The notes: generated from the letters alone by a model not told the origin. 64,000 bases of DNA from Streptomyces tailanensis (GCF_008386495.1 NZ_VTHJ01000006.1:124001-188000), one strand, 5' to 3'; shown: positions 24,881 to 35,621, counted from the first letter of the stretch. A program made the numbers and translations.

Positions 24881-25721
24881 TCCCTGCCGGGGCCGAGGTC
24901 CCGCCGACGTGGATACCCGCCGCGCACGTGGCCAGGTCGTGCGCGTCGGTCACGCCGATCTCCGCGGCCCGCGCCAGCGCCCGCCGGTCGCGGGGGCGGC
25001 CCGGGCCGAGGACCGGGCGCACGTCGACGTCGGCCACCAGGCCCCGTGCCGATACGACCCGCCACACCGACGTGAGCAGTGCGTCGTCCCCGACGAAGGC
25101 GGGCGCCGTGCTGGCTCCTCCGTCGAGGAGCCGGTAGCGGACGGATACCGGCTGCACGGGCGCGCCCGCGTCGAGGGCGGCCTGGAAGACGGCCCGCCGG
25201 AAGTGTCCCTGGGCGCGCCCGCACCAGGTACTGCCCTCGGGGAAGGCGACGACGGCGTCACCGGCGGCCAGGGCTTCGGCGATCCGGGCGACCGTCCCGG
25301 GCAGGGCGCGGATGCGGTCCCGGTCGATGAACAGGGCTCCGCTGCGGGCGGTCAGCCAGCCGGCCACAGGCCACCGCCGTATCTCCGACTTGGCGAGCAT
25401 CCTGGCCGGGCGCACGGCGGCGAGCAGCGGGATGTCCAGCCAGGAGACGTGGTTGGCGACGAGCAGCAGCCCGCCGGCGGGCGGCGCGGCCGCTCCGGAG
25501 ATCCGTACCCGGACCCCGGAGGCCCGCACGATCCACCGGCTCCACCGGCTGACCGCACTCGACGGGATCCTGGCTCCGAGCGGTATGAGCAGGATCCCGA
25601 CGAGGAGCAGGGTCACGACGGCCGCGAGCCGCAGCACCGCCAGCGGTACGGCGGCGAGGGACGCCCGCGCGTCCACGCACGCCCGCGGGGTGCAGGGCGC
25701 GCTGGGCAACCACACGCTCAT
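24804..25721 (-). CDS. olsA: Lysophospholipid acyltransferase (PlsC/OlsA type)
   Basis: This 305-residue 1-acylglycerol-3-phosphate acyltransferase-fold protein has an N-terminal membrane helix (LAAVVTLLLVGILLIPLG), the catalytic HX4D motif in NHVSWLD, and the FPEGST and V-Q-P-V-S-V-R-Y blocks. It begins 4 bp after the stop of the OlsB-like gene, and together they form the two-step route to ornithine lipids: OlsB N-acylates ornithine and OlsA adds the second acyl chain. The gene name is inferred from that pairing; a phosphatidic-acid role remains possible. The C-terminal ~60 residues are unlike the family core and run opposite the end of the luciferase-like gene. Confidence 0.78.
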   Translation of the reverse strand: MSVWLPSAPCTPRACVDARASLAAVPLAVLRLAAVVTLLLVGILLIPLGARIPSSAVSRWSRWIVRASGVRVRISGAAAPPAGGLLLVANHVSWLDIPLLAAVRPARMLAKSEIRRWPVAGWLTARSGALFIDRDRIRALPGTVARIAEALAAGDAVVAFPEGSTWCGRAQGHFRRAVFQAALDAGAPVQPVSVRYRLLDGGASTAPAFVGDDALLTSVWRVVSARGLVADVDVRPVLGPGRPRDRRALARAAEIGVTDAHDLATCAAGIHVGGTSAPAGTIRVPRPVPVGRRTPAMLRGRTYSS

Positions 25722-25725
25722 CGGG

Positions 25726-26496
25726 TCACGCCGCCGGTACGAGCGAGAGGAAGTGCCGCAGGTAGCGCGGGTTGACCCGGCGCATCGACAGCAGCACGTA
25801 CATGTCGGCGACTCCGAAGTCCGGGTCGTGCGCGGGCTCGCCGCAGACCCAGGCGCCGAGCCGGAGGTAGCCGCGCAGCAGCGGGGGAAGCTCGGTACGG
25901 CCCTCGGGGGCCTGGCCCTTCGGGCTCCAGGGCAGCAGCGGCCGTACCCGGTACTCCTCCGGCGCCAGGTTCCTGGTGCGTACCCGGTTCCAGGTGCCCG
26001 CGGCGAGGGCGCCGCCGTCGGCGAGCGGGATGGAGCAGCAGCCTGCCAGCCACTCGTGGCCGCCCTGGACCATGTAGCGGGCGATCCCGGCCCAGATCAG
26101 GCTGATCACGGCGCCGTCGCGGTGGTCGGGGTGCACGCAGGACCGGCCGACCTCCACCAGGAAGGGGCGGATCGCATCGAGCGGGCCGAGGTCGAACTCG
26201 CCCTCCGAGTACAGCCGTCCGGCGACCGAGGCGCGCTCGGGCGGCAGCAGCCGGTAGGTGCCGACGACCTGGCCGGTCAGGGTGTCGCGGACGAGCAGGT
26301 GGTCGCAGTAGGCGTCGAAGGAGTCGACGTCCAGCCCCGGCTGCGGTGACGCCAGCAGGGCGCCCATCTCCCCGGCGAACACGTCGTGCCGCAGCCGCTG
26401 CGCGGCACGCACGTCCTCCTCGCTGCGGGCGAGGGTGACGGTGTAGCGGGTGGGGGCCGTCGGCTGGGGCGGGCTGTCGAGGGTGGAGGCGGTCAT
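25726..26496 (-). CDS. olsB: Ornithine acyl-ACP N-acyltransferase (OlsB-like, GNAT fold)
   Basis: This 256-residue member of the hemolysin/OlsB acyltransferase family has RYTVTLARSEEDVRAAQRLR at the start, R-H-D-V-F-A-G-E-M, D-x-F-D-x-Y-C-D-H-L-L-V-R-D, V-G-T-Y-R-L-L and the E-V-G-R-S-C-V-H-P-D-H-R-D block. These residues define enzymes that acylate the alpha-amino group of ornithine (or glycine) with 3-hydroxy fatty acids. Start ATG 26496 has a strong AGGAGAAG ribosome site. It is the first gene of the pair with olsA. Such lipids often replace phospholipids under phosphate limitation; I looked for a PHO box upstream and did not find a convincing one. Confidence 0.82.
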   Translation of the reverse strand: MTASTLDSPPQPTAPTRYTVTLARSEEDVRAAQRLRHDVFAGEMGALLASPQPGLDVDSFDAYCDHLLVRDTLTGQVVGTYRLLPPERASVAGRLYSEGEFDLGPLDAIRPFLVEVGRSCVHPDHRDGAVISLIWAGIARYMVQGGHEWLAGCCSIPLADGGALAAGTWNRVRTRNLAPEEYRVRPLLPWSPKGQAPEGRTELPPLLRGYLRLGAWVCGEPAHDPDFGVADMYVLLSMRRVNPRYLRHFLSLVPAA

Positions 26497-26656
26497 GGCT
26501 TCTCCTGGTCACGGGCCGACTCGGCGGCATCAGTGGCGGACCTGGGGACGTGCGACCCGCCGCCACAGTTCTTCCGACGCCGGCTGACAGGCGAGTGACC
26601 ACCGCCCGGAGAGCAAATGTGGGAATGCTGAATGCCAGGAATACCGAAAAGCGAAA

Positions 26657-26689
26657 CGGGACCGGGGTTGAGCACCACTCCCGGTCCCG
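26657..26689 (-). terminator. Stem-loop terminator, 10-bp perfect stem
   Basis: CGGGACCGGG (26657-26666) pairs perfectly with CCCGGTCCCG (26680-26689) around a 13-nt loop. It stands between the end of the sdhCAB operon (26852) and the olsB start, both on the minus strand, and probably ends the sdh transcript after it passes the intergenic repeat. Confidence 0.6.
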
Positions 26690-26743
26690 CTCGTCCGCAC
26701 GTTTCGGCGAACGTCCATAATTTTTTCAACTGGCCTTAACTGC

Positions 26744-26827
26744 GGCGCGCCCCAAAGGGGCGCGGGGCTGTATCAATGTGCGGCTCCGCCGCGTGGGCGC
26801 GACCAGCCACAACGCGCCCGCAGCCCG
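26744..26827 (-). repeat. Intergenic palindromic repeat, type II, copy 2 (inverted)
   Basis: On the minus strand it begins CGGGCTGCGGGCGCGTTGTG and continues GCTGGTCGCGCCCACGCGG, CGGAGCCGCACATTGATACA, GCCCCGCGCCCC, then TTTGGGGCGCG, which folds back on the preceding GCGCCCC. It is nearly identical to copies at 23753 and 61514. It lies immediately downstream of sdhB. Confidence 0.8.
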
Positions 26828-26851
26828 AAAGAATCAAGCACCCCTACGGCG

Positions 26852-27594
26852 CTACCGACCACTCTTCCGAACAGCCCGCAGCCACTCTTTGTTCATATTA
26901 GTAATAGACACCAAGGGAATCCCCTTCGGGCAAGCGGTAGCGCACTCCCCAGTCAACGTGCACCCCCCGAACCCTTCCTCATCCATCTGCTCGACCATGT
27001 CCAACACCCGCGTCTCCCGCTCCGGCGCCCCCTGAGGCAACACGTTCAAGTGATTGACCTTGGCCGACGTGAACAACATCGCCGCCCCGTTGGGACAAGC
27101 GGCCACACACGCCCCGCACCCAATACACTCCGCGTGCTCGAACGCGAAGTCCGCGTCCCGCTTCGGCACAGCCGTGGCATGCGCCTCCGGCGCGGCCCCC
27201 GTCGGCGCCGTGATGTACCCACCGGCCTGAATGATCCGATCGAACGCGGACCGGTCGACGACCAGGTCCTTGACGACCGGGAACGCCGACGCCCTCCACG
27301 GCTCCACATCGATCGTGTCGCCGTCCGAGAAGGACCGCATGTGCAGCTGGCAGGTCGTCGTCCGCTCCGGCCCGTGCGCGTCCCCGTTGATGACGAGGGA
27401 ACACGCCCCGCAGATGCCCTCGCGGCAGTCGTGGTCGAAGGCCACCGGGTCCTCACCCCGCAGGATGAGCGACTCGTTGAGCGTGTCGAGCATCTCCAGG
27501 AAGGACATGTCGGGCGAGATGTCGTCCACCTCGTACGTGGACATGGCGCCGTCGGCGTCGGCGTTGCGTTGCCGCCAGACGCGCAGGGTGAGCC

Positions 27595-27598
<4 letters not shown>
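26852..27598 (-). CDS. sdhB: Succinate dehydrogenase/fumarate reductase iron-sulfur subunit
   Basis: This 248-residue subunit carries the three iron-sulfur clusters that link the flavoprotein to the membrane. The [2Fe-2S] ligands are in [10 protein letters not shown] plus the later CQLHM. The ferredoxin-like half has [14 protein letters not shown] and [14 protein letters not shown] for the [4Fe-4S] and [3Fe-4S] clusters. The start ATG at 27598 overlaps the sdhA stop by 4 bp. Upstream in-frame codons lie inside sdhA and are not used. With sdhA and sdhC it makes a complete three-subunit enzyme of the single-membrane-anchor (type B) class. Confidence 0.93.
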
Positions 27599-29547
<1,949 letters not shown>

Positions 29548-29548
29548 C

Positions 29549-30256
29549 TCAGCTCACCACTCCGGTCATGACGCCCACGGGTACGGCGATGAAGCCGGCC
29601 GTGAGCAGCAGCGCGAGGACGCCTGCGACGGTCTTGAGGGCGCGGTCGCGGGTGCGGCTGCCGGCGCCGAGGGTCTGGGCGGCGCTCCAGAAGCCGTGCC
29701 GGATGTGCAGGCCGAGGGCGAGCATCGCGACGATGTAGATGACGTTGCCGTACCAGGTGGAGAAGGTGTCCACGACGTTCTGGTACGGGTGGCCCTCCTG
29801 GAAGCCGCCCGGGTGCACCGTGCCGGTCGTCAGGTCGAGGACGTGCCAGACGATGAACAGCCCGAGGATGATGCCGCCCCAGCGCATGGTGCGCGTGGCG
29901 TAGCTCGCCCGCCGCTTCTTGTTCACGTACTTGCTGGGGCGTGCCCTGATGTCGCGGCGGCTGAGCTGGTACGCCGAGACCGCGTGGGCGACGACGGCGA
30001 CGACCAGGACGACGCGGATGAGCCAGAGCGTCCACTCGTAGTGCATGAACGGCTCGCCGACCGTGCGCAGCCAGTGGCCGTACTCGTTGAACTCGACCGC
30101 CCCGAAGTAGATCTTCAGGTTGCCGATCATGTGGGCGACCAGGTACAGCAGCATGATCAGACCGCTGACCGCCATCACGGTCTTCTTGCCGACGGAGGAG
30201 TCCCACACGGTGCGCGCCATCGACGGCCGTCGGTCCGTCCGCGTTGCCAGAGCCAT
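29549..30256 (-). CDS. sdhC: Succinate dehydrogenase/fumarate reductase cytochrome b subunit
   Basis: This 235-residue membrane anchor has five predicted helices, as in type B enzymes. It carries the family start [19 protein letters not shown], heme-ligand histidines in [30 protein letters not shown] and LHIRHGFWS. It takes electrons from SdhB to menaquinone. I chose the ATG at 30256; a second ATG 33 nt downstream (MARTVW) is also plausible. It leads the sdhCAB operon, diverging from the LysR gene across ~85 bp that contain a LysR-type palindrome. Confidence 0.9.
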   Translation of the reverse strand: MALATRTDRRPSMARTVWDSSVGKKTVMAVSGLIMLLYLVAHMIGNLKIYFGAVEFNEYGHWLRTVGEPFMHYEWTLWLIRVVLVVAVVAHAVSAYQLSRRDIRARPSKYVNKKRRASYATRTMRWGGIILGLFIVWHVLDLTTGTVHPGGFQEGHPYQNVVDTFSTWYGNVIYIVAMLALGLHIRHGFWSAAQTLGAGSRTRDRALKTVAGVLALLLTAGFIAVPVGVMTGVVS

Positions 30257-30316
30257 GGCACATGACGCTAAGGCCGAACGGCCCCATCGGTCCAAGACAT
30301 GGTCCGGCTCGTTTCA

Positions 30317-30331
30317 ATAGGAGAGCCCTAT
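30317..30331. promoter_or_regulatory. LysR-type operator (ATAGG-N5-CCTAT)
   Basis: ATAGGAGAGCCCTAT is an interrupted palindrome that contains the T-N11-A core of LysR binding sites. It lies 10 bp before the lysR start and 61 bp before the sdhC start on the other strand. That is the usual place for a LysR protein to regulate both itself and the divergent operon. Confidence 0.6.
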
Positions 30332-30340
30332 GATGGCCGG

Positions 30341-31225
30341 GTGCAGTTCCAGCAGCTTCAGTACTTCGTGGCGGTCGCCGAGACCCGGCATTTCACCCGG
30401 GCCGCGGATCTCGTGCATGTCGCCCAGCCCTCGCTGTCGCAGCAGATCAAGGCGCTGGAGCGGGAGTTGGGGGCGGACCTGTTCCTGCGGGCGCGCGGCA
30501 ACATCACGCTGACGGACGCCGGAGAGGCCCTGCTGCCGCTGGCCCGTCGCATACTGGCCGACGCCGAAACGGCCCGGCATGAGGTGCAGGAGCTGGTGCA
30601 GCTGCGCCGGGGCCGGGTCCGGCTGGGCGCGACCCCCAGCCTGTGCACGGGTCTGCTGCCGGACGTGCTGCATGCCTTCCACGACCGCTATCCCGGCATC
30701 CAGCTGCTGATCGAGGAGGGCGGCTCGCACGACCTCGTACGGGAACTGGCGCGCGGCGCCCTCGACCTGGCCCTGGTCGTCCTGCCCCTGCCCACCCCGT
30801 CCCCGGCGCTGACCACGGTGGAGCTGCTGCGCGAGGACCTGGTGGTCGTCTCCTCACCGGAGGCGCCCCGGCCCGGCGGCGGGCGGCGCACGGTGCGCAT
30901 CGCCGACCTGGAGGGCGAGCGCCTGGTCATGTTCCGCCACGGCTACGACCTGCGCGAACTCACCGTCGCCGCGTGTCGCTCCGCGGGGTTCGAGCCGGAT
31001 TTCGCGGTGGAGGGCGGTGAGATGGACGCGGTCCTGGGCTTCGTGCGGGCGGGGCTGGGCGTGGCCGTCGTCCCCCGCATGGTGGCGACGCGGTCCGGGC
31101 GCGGCCTCCGGGTGACCCCGCTGGCCCGCCCCGGCCTGCACCGGACGATCGCCCTGGCCCACCGCAGCGATGTGGCTCCGCCTCGGGCCGCGCGGGAGTT
31201 GCAGCGGATGTTGGTGGAGCGGTGA
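30341..31225 (+). CDS. LysR-family transcriptional regulator
   Basis: This 294-residue regulator has an N-terminal winged helix (MQFQQLQYFVAVAETRHFTR...VAQPSLSQQIKALERELGADL) and a substrate-binding domain (VRLGATPSLCTGLLPDVL...). The GTG at 30341 fits the family start; a possible GTG at 30299 adds 14 residues that include the operator sequence. It is transcribed away from sdhCAB and is the likely regulator of that operon, sensing a dicarboxylate or redox-linked signal. That ligand guess is inference from the neighbours. Confidence 0.9.
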   Translation: MQFQQLQYFVAVAETRHFTRAADLVHVAQPSLSQQIKALERELGADLFLRARGNITLTDAGEALLPLARRILADAETARHEVQELVQLRRGRVRLGATPSLCTGLLPDVLHAFHDRYPGIQLLIEEGGSHDLVRELARGALDLALVVLPLPTPSPALTTVELLREDLVVVSSPEAPRPGGGRRTVRIADLEGERLVMFRHGYDLRELTVAACRSAGFEPDFAVEGGEMDAVLGFVRAGLGVAVVPRMVATRSGRGLRVTPLARPGLHRTIALAHRSDVAPPRAARELQRMLVER

Positions 31226-31277
31226 GCGTGCCGCTGCTGTCCCGGTCGCGCCGTTGAGCCGTGATCGCCGTTCGGGT

Positions 31278-31339
31278 CTGCGGGTCGACTGTGGCTGGTC
31301 GCGCAGTTCCCCGCGCCCCTGAAGGGGCGCTGCAGCCCC
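31278..31339 (+). repeat. Intergenic palindromic repeat, type I, copy 3
   Basis: Starts CTGCGGGTCGACTGTGGCTG, continues GTCGCGCAGTTCCCCGCG, then CCCCTGAAGGGGCGCTGCAG. The CGCCCCTGAAGGGGCG end is a hairpin. It lies between the convergent lysR and GGDEF/EAL genes and likely acts as a two-way terminator. Confidence 0.78.
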
Positions 31340-33484
31340 CTATCCCGTCGCGTCCACCAGCGCCAGCTCATGCAGGCGCTCCGGCGGACCCGGGCGGGCG
31401 TAGTACCAGCCCTGGGCCGTGTCGCAGCCCAGAATCCGTAGTTGCTCGGCCTGGGCGCCCGTCTCCACGCCCTCGACGGTGACCGCGAGGTCGAGGCTGT
31501 GGGCGAGGGAGACGATGCCCTCGACGATCTTCAGGTCGACGGGGTCGGCCGGGAACTGCTGCATGCTCTGGGTGAAGGAACGGTCCAACTTCAGGATGCG
31601 CACGGGCAGTCGGCGCAGATTGGCGAGGTTGGAGTAGCCGGTGCCGAAGTCGTCGAGGGCGATGTCGACGCCCATCTCGGAGAGCCTGCGCAGGGGTTTG
31701 AGCAGGTCGTCGTCGGCGCCGATCAGGGCGGACTCGGTGACCTCCAGGCAGAGGGCGTCCGGTTCGAGGCCCGCGCGCTCCAGGATGTCGACGGTGTCCT
31801 GGACAAGGCCGGGATGGGTCAACTGGCAGGGCGACAGGTTGACGTTGACGCGCAGCGGGCCGGTGGCTCCCGTACCGCCGTGACGTTCCTGCCACTCGCG
31901 GGCCTGGCGCACCGACTGCTCCAGGACCCAGCGGCCGAGCGGCACGATCAGGCCGGTGCGTTCGGCGAGCGGGATGAACCGGTCGGGGCCGAGGACGCCG
32001 TGCTGCGGGTGCAGCCAGCGGACCAGGGCCTCGGCGCCGCGTACGGTGCCGTCGCCGAGGTGGACGAGCGGCTGGTACTCGATGAAGAACTCGCCCCGGT
32101 CGAGGGCGGCGGGCAGCGCGGTGGTCAGGCCGTGCCGGGTGATGGCGCGGGCGTCGGCCTCCGCGTCGGCCATCTCGTAGCGGTTGCCGCCCGCCGACTT
32201 GGCCCGGTACATCGTGATGTCGGCGCTGCGCAGCACCTCCGCCGGGCCGCGCTCGCCCGCCGGGCCCTCGACGATGCCGATGCTGCCGCGGACCAGGAGT
32301 TCGCGGCCGTCGATGCGGACGGGGGTGACGAGGGCGTTCATGATGCGGTCGGCGAGTTCGTCGACCTCGCGTTCGGTGTCGGTGCCGGTGGTCAGCGCCA
32401 CGAACTCGTCGCCGCCGAGCCGGGCGACCATCTCGCCGGGGGCGGTCGCGCAGGACTGCAGCCGGTCGGCGACCTCGACGAGCAGCCGGTCGCCGGCCGC
32501 GTGCCCGAGGCTGTCGTTGATGGCCTTGAAGCCGTCGAGGTCGAGGTAGCACAGGCCGAAGCGCTGGCCGTCGCCCGCTGAGAGGGCCTTCTCCAGGCGC
32601 TCGAAGAACAGGGTGCGGTTGGGCAGTCCGGTCAGCGCGTCGTGCGTGGCCTCGTAGCGGAGGCGGAGGTTGAGCAGTCGGCGCTCGGTGGTGTCCTCCA
32701 TCAGCGCCAGCTGGTACTGGGGGTTGCCGTCCGCGTCACGGAGCAGGGAGACCGTCAGGTTGGTCCACAGAACCGTTCCGTCTGGTCGGTGGAACGCCTT
32801 CTCGGTGTGGTAGTGCTCGCGCTCGCCGCGCACCAGCTCCTCGTAGAGGCGCCAGACCTGGGGGGCGTCGTCGGGGTGGGTCCACTCGGTGACGACGCGT
32901 GCGCGCATCGCCTGCTCGGTGACGCCGAACATGCGTAGCAACGCGCCGTTGACCTGGATGATGTTGCCGTCGAGGTCGGCGATGCCGATGCCTATGGCGG
33001 CGCCTTCGAACACCGCGCGGAAGCGGGCCTCGGTCGCGTGCAGCGCCCGGGCGACCGCCCCCTGGGCCTCCAGCGCGGCGCGGGCGATCGCCTCCTGCTC
33101 GGCCAGGGTCCGCTGCCGCAGCGCCTCGGCGTATCCGGCGGCCATCGCGGACTGCAGCCGCGCGGCGCGCGCCCGCGAATCCTCCTGGGCGCCGTCGCCG
33201 CCGCAGTAGAGCACCAGGTAGGCGTCGACGCAGTCCAGGGTCTGGCTGAGCGCCTCGGGCTCGGTGCAGTGCGCCCCGACGAGGGCGGCGCCAACGGCTC
33301 GGCCTTCCCCGGCATCGTACGTCCTGGCCCGCAGCGCCTCGCTCAGGCGCCGGGCGAGCGGCAGGAGTCGCTCCTCGAACTCGGGGCGGGTCAGCGACGT
33401 GGAGGTGACAGGGAAGACCGCCCGGCTCCAGATCGTCGCGAACCGGCGCAGTCTGTCCTCCGGCCCGTCCGGCTCCGCCCTCAC
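31340..33484 (-). CDS. rmdA: PAS-GGDEF-EAL cyclic-di-GMP turnover protein (RmdA-like)
   Basis: This 714-residue cytoplasmic protein has a helical N-terminal region (1-150) with no known domain, a PAS sensor (about 170-300, RFRAVFEGAAIGIGIADLDG), a GGDEF domain with intact ARLGGDEF near residue 353, and an EAL domain with EALVRW near 483 and the phosphodiesterase loop DDFGTGYSNL. All key residues for both synthesis and breakdown of c-di-GMP are kept. In Streptomyces this nucleotide controls the BldD master regulator and hence development. The layout matches RmdA of S. coelicolor, and the neighbouring SCO0930-type lipoprotein and sdh operon also match that region. I chose the GTG at 33484, which overlaps the methyltransferase stop (GTGA). 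Confidence 0.82.
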   Translation of the reverse strand: MRAEPDGPEDRLRRFATIWSRAVFPVTSTSLTRPEFEERLLPLARRLSEALRARTYDAGEGRAVGAALVGAHCTEPEALSQTLDCVDAYLVLYCGGDGAQEDSRARAARLQSAMAAGYAEALRQRTLAEQEAIARAALEAQGAVARALHATEARFRAVFEGAAIGIGIADLDGNIIQVNGALLRMFGVTEQAMRARVVTEWTHPDDAPQVWRLYEELVRGEREHYHTEKAFHRPDGTVLWTNLTVSLLRDADGNPQYQLALMEDTTERRLLNLRLRYEATHDALTGLPNRTLFFERLEKALSAGDGQRFGLCYLDLDGFKAINDSLGHAAGDRLLVEVADRLQSCATAPGEMVARLGGDEFVALTTGTDTEREVDELADRIMNALVTPVRIDGRELLVRGSIGIVEGPAGERGPAEVLRSADITMYRAKSAGGNRYEMADAEADARAITRHGLTTALPAALDRGEFFIEYQPLVHLGDGTVRGAEALVRWLHPQHGVLGPDRFIPLAERTGLIVPLGRWVLEQSVRQAREWQERHGGTGATGPLRVNVNLSPCQLTHPGLVQDTVDILERAGLEPDALCLEVTESALIGADDDLLKPLRRLSEMGVDIALDDFGTGYSNLANLRRLPVRILKLDRSFTQSMQQFPADPVDLKIVEGIVSLAHSLDLAVTVEGVETGAQAEQLRILGCDTAQGWYYARPGPPERLHELALVDATG

Positions 33485-34293
33485 GCCTTGGTCCCCACGC
33501 CGGCGAACTGCGCGAAGGCGTACGGATCCTCGTCCTCGGGGGCCGTGTCGGGCCGCCACGTCGCCATCGGCACCACTCCGGGTTCCACCATGTCGTACCC
33601 CTCGAAGAACCGCGCGACCTCGTCGCGCGAACGCATGGTCAGCGGATTGCGAATGTCCTTGTACACGTCCACCGCGCCCTCTGCCCGCTCCTGGGGAAGC
33701 GGAATTCCCTCCACGCAGGCGTGCGAGACGACGAGCATGCTGCCGGGCGCGAGCGCGTCGCTCAGCTCGGCCACCGCTCCGTACGGGTCGTCCGTGTCCT
33801 CCACGAAGTGCAGTATGGCAACCAGAAGCAGTGCCACTGGGCGGTTCAGGTCGATCAGTCGCTCAACACGGGGGCTCTCGAGGATGTCCCGGGGCTTGCG
33901 CAGATCGGCCGCGACCACATCCGCGCCATCCTTGCCCTCCAAAACCGCCTGGCTGTGTGCTACGGCGACCGGGTCGTGGTCGACGTAGACGACATGCGCG
34001 CCGGGACTGGCCTCCTGGGCGACCTCGTGCACATTTCCGAAGGTGGGGATCCCGGATCCGACGTCCAGGAACTGGGTGATGCCCGCGTTCGCCGCGTACC
34101 GCACGGCGCGCCGCATGAACGCGCGGTTCGCCTGCATGATCTTGGGCAGGCCCGGCACGAACTCCATGGCCCTGCGGGCCGCTTCCCGGTCGACCTCGAA
34201 GTTGTGCGAACCGCCCAGGTAGTAGTCGTACATGCGGGCCACTGACGGCATCGATATGTCGATGCTCCGTGGCGCCCAGGCGGGACGCTCCAT
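33481..34293 (-). CDS. SAM-dependent methyltransferase of the SAV2177/Methyltransf_19 family
   Basis: This 270-residue protein belongs to a family expanded in Streptomyces. It has the family entry SMPSVARMYDYYLGGSHNFE, where Y-D-Y-x-L-G-G is diagnostic, the SAM-binding FLDVGSGIPT, the acidic strand VVYVDHDPVAV, and the segment L-L-L-V-A-I-L-H-F-V-E-D. Its substrate is unknown for the whole family. The last codons overlap the start of the c-di-GMP gene by 4 bp, so the two are made together. This suggests, without proving, a link between the methyltransferase and c-di-GMP signalling. Confidence 0.9.
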   Translation of the reverse strand: MERPAWAPRSIDISMPSVARMYDYYLGGSHNFEVDREAARRAMEFVPGLPKIMQANRAFMRRAVRYAANAGITQFLDVGSGIPTFGNVHEVAQEASPGAHVVYVDHDPVAVAHSQAVLEGKDGADVVAADLRKPRDILESPRVERLIDLNRPVALLLVAILHFVEDTDDPYGAVAELSDALAPGSMLVVSHACVEGIPLPQERAEGAVDVYKDIRNPLTMRSRDEVARFFEGYDMVEPGVVPMATWRPDTAPEDEDPYAFAQFAGVGTKA

Positions 34294-34484
34294 CTGTGCT
34301 CTCCAACGCGTCGGGGGTGGCGTAGGCGATCCGGTGTTCGAGCAGAGGCTACTGATCGTCCGTCAACGGGGCGAGCGAAAACGGAAATTGACCATCCGTT
34401 CCTGGACGCTGCCGATGGCACATGCCCAATGATCGTCCCAGCCACGCCTGTTCATTCCACTCCCCGTAGCACGGCACGCCAAGT

Positions 34485-34521
34485 GACCCGCCCCCTCCGT
34501 GCGGTGCGGAGGGGGCGGGTC
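34485..34521 (-). terminator. Strong stem-loop terminator, 15-bp perfect stem
   Basis: GACCCGCCCCCTCCG (34485-34499) pairs perfectly with CGGAGGGGGCGGGTC (34507-34521) around a 7-nt loop. It lies 108 nt beyond the stop of the SCO0930-type lipoprotein gene on the minus strand. The rest of the 335-bp gap (34294-34628) holds the methyltransferase promoter region and no gene that I can see. Confidence 0.75.
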
Positions 34522-34628
34522 GGATCCGTCGCGCTGATGTGGTGCGTCCGGCACTCTTCTGCTCGTCCACTCCCTTCCGCGTGCGGTTTCCTGAATGGCG
34601 AGGCGATCTACCCTGGGGAAGGTGACCT

Positions 34629-35621
34629 TTACTTCTGCGCGCGGATCGGCTCTCCGTCACCGTTGATGACGAACCAGGTGCCGCCCACGCCCTGGCCCTT
34701 GGTGTCACCGGGGGCCTTGTCGCTGGCGAAGGTGTAGAGCGGGATGCAGTTGATGGTCTGCTGCTTGATGCCGTCGGGCCGGTCGAAGACCGTGTAGCCC
34801 TTCAGCAGGATGCCCTCGGTGTCGTTCTTGTCGACCGGGGCGACGACGGGCCACTTGTCGAGGCAGGCGCCCGTGCAGGCGGTCGACATCGGCCACTGGG
34901 TGTCCTTCATGAACCGGTAGACCGTCATGCCGTTTTTGTCGACGACGATCTCGCCGAAGTCCGGGTCCTCGCGGGTGGTCAGGCCGGCCTGCTCGACCGC
35001 CTCGCCACCGGCGTCGCCCGCGTCACCACTGTCTGCGGCGCCGCCGCCCTTCGTGGAGGCCTTCTTGCCGTCGGGCGCCGAGGCGTACCAAGTGCCGCCG
35101 ATGGCCTGGCCCTTGATGTCACCGGCCTTGGTGTCCTTGGCGTAGTAGTACTGGGGCCAGCCGGCGACCGTCAGCTGCTTGGTGCCGTCGGGACGGGTGA
35201 CCTCACCGAGCAGCGACTTGTCCACGCCCTGGGTGGCGGTGGCGCCCGAGGCGGGCACCGGCGGCCAGGTGGTGGCGCACTCGCCCTCACAGGTCGTCTT
35301 CGGCGGCTCGAAGGAGTCCTTGTCGAAGCGGTAGAGGGTGCGCCCGGCGCTGTCCGTGAGGACCTTGCCGAACTCGTCGCTGTTCCACACGGTCAGCGCG
35401 CCCGCCGAGGCGGCCGTGGTCGACTGGGCCTGGTCCTGCGCATTGGAACCGGAGCCGGCCGCGCCGACACCGGCGATGGTGCCGGCCCCGAGCGTCGGGG
35501 TGGAAGCGGCACCCACGTTCTGACTCGACGTGGACCCCTGTTCCTGACCGCACGCCGTCGTCAGCACCAGCACAGCCGCAGCTGTCGCTACGAGTGAGGC
35601 GCTCCGCCAGGAGGTCTTCAT
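34629..35621 (-). CDS. SCO0930-type lipoprotein with two 'secreted repeat' (Lipoprotein_15) domains
   Basis: This 330-residue exported lipoprotein has a signal peptide and a lipobox ending TTAC at Cys24, then a Ser/Ala/Gly-rich spacer. Four related segments each contain W-x-x-x-x-F-G-x-V-x-x-D-x-x-G-R-T-L-Y-R-F or a partner strand, with cysteine pairs CEGECATTWPP and CTGACLDKWPV and the endings D-I-K-G-Q-A-I-G-G-T-W and D-T-K-G-Q-G-V-G-G-T-W. This is the repeat of unknown function found in many actinobacterial secreted proteins. No enzymatic role is known. It is monocistronic, with its own terminator 108 nt downstream. Confidence 0.86.
   Translation of the reverse strand: MKTSWRSASLVATAAAVLVLTTACGQEQGSTSSQNVGAASTPTLGAGTIAGVGAAGSGSNAQDQAQSTTAASAGALTVWNSDEFGKVLTDSAGRTLYRFDKDSFEPPKTTCEGECATTWPPVPASGATATQGVDKSLLGEVTRPDGTKQLTVAGWPQYYYAKDTKAGDIKGQAIGGTWYASAPDGKKASTKGGGAADSGDAGDAGGEAVEQAGLTTREDPDFGEIVVDKNGMTVYRFMKDTQWPMSTACTGACLDKWPVVAPVDKNDTEGILLKGYTVFDRPDGIKQQTINCIPLYTFASDKAPGDTKGQGVGGTWFVINGDGEPIRAQK

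Noticed and set aside
26493..26729. Minus-strand 78-codon frame whose stop overlaps the olsB start
   Set aside because: It runs through the terminator hairpin, has no ribosome site and no protein-like pattern; olsB has its own strong ribosome site.
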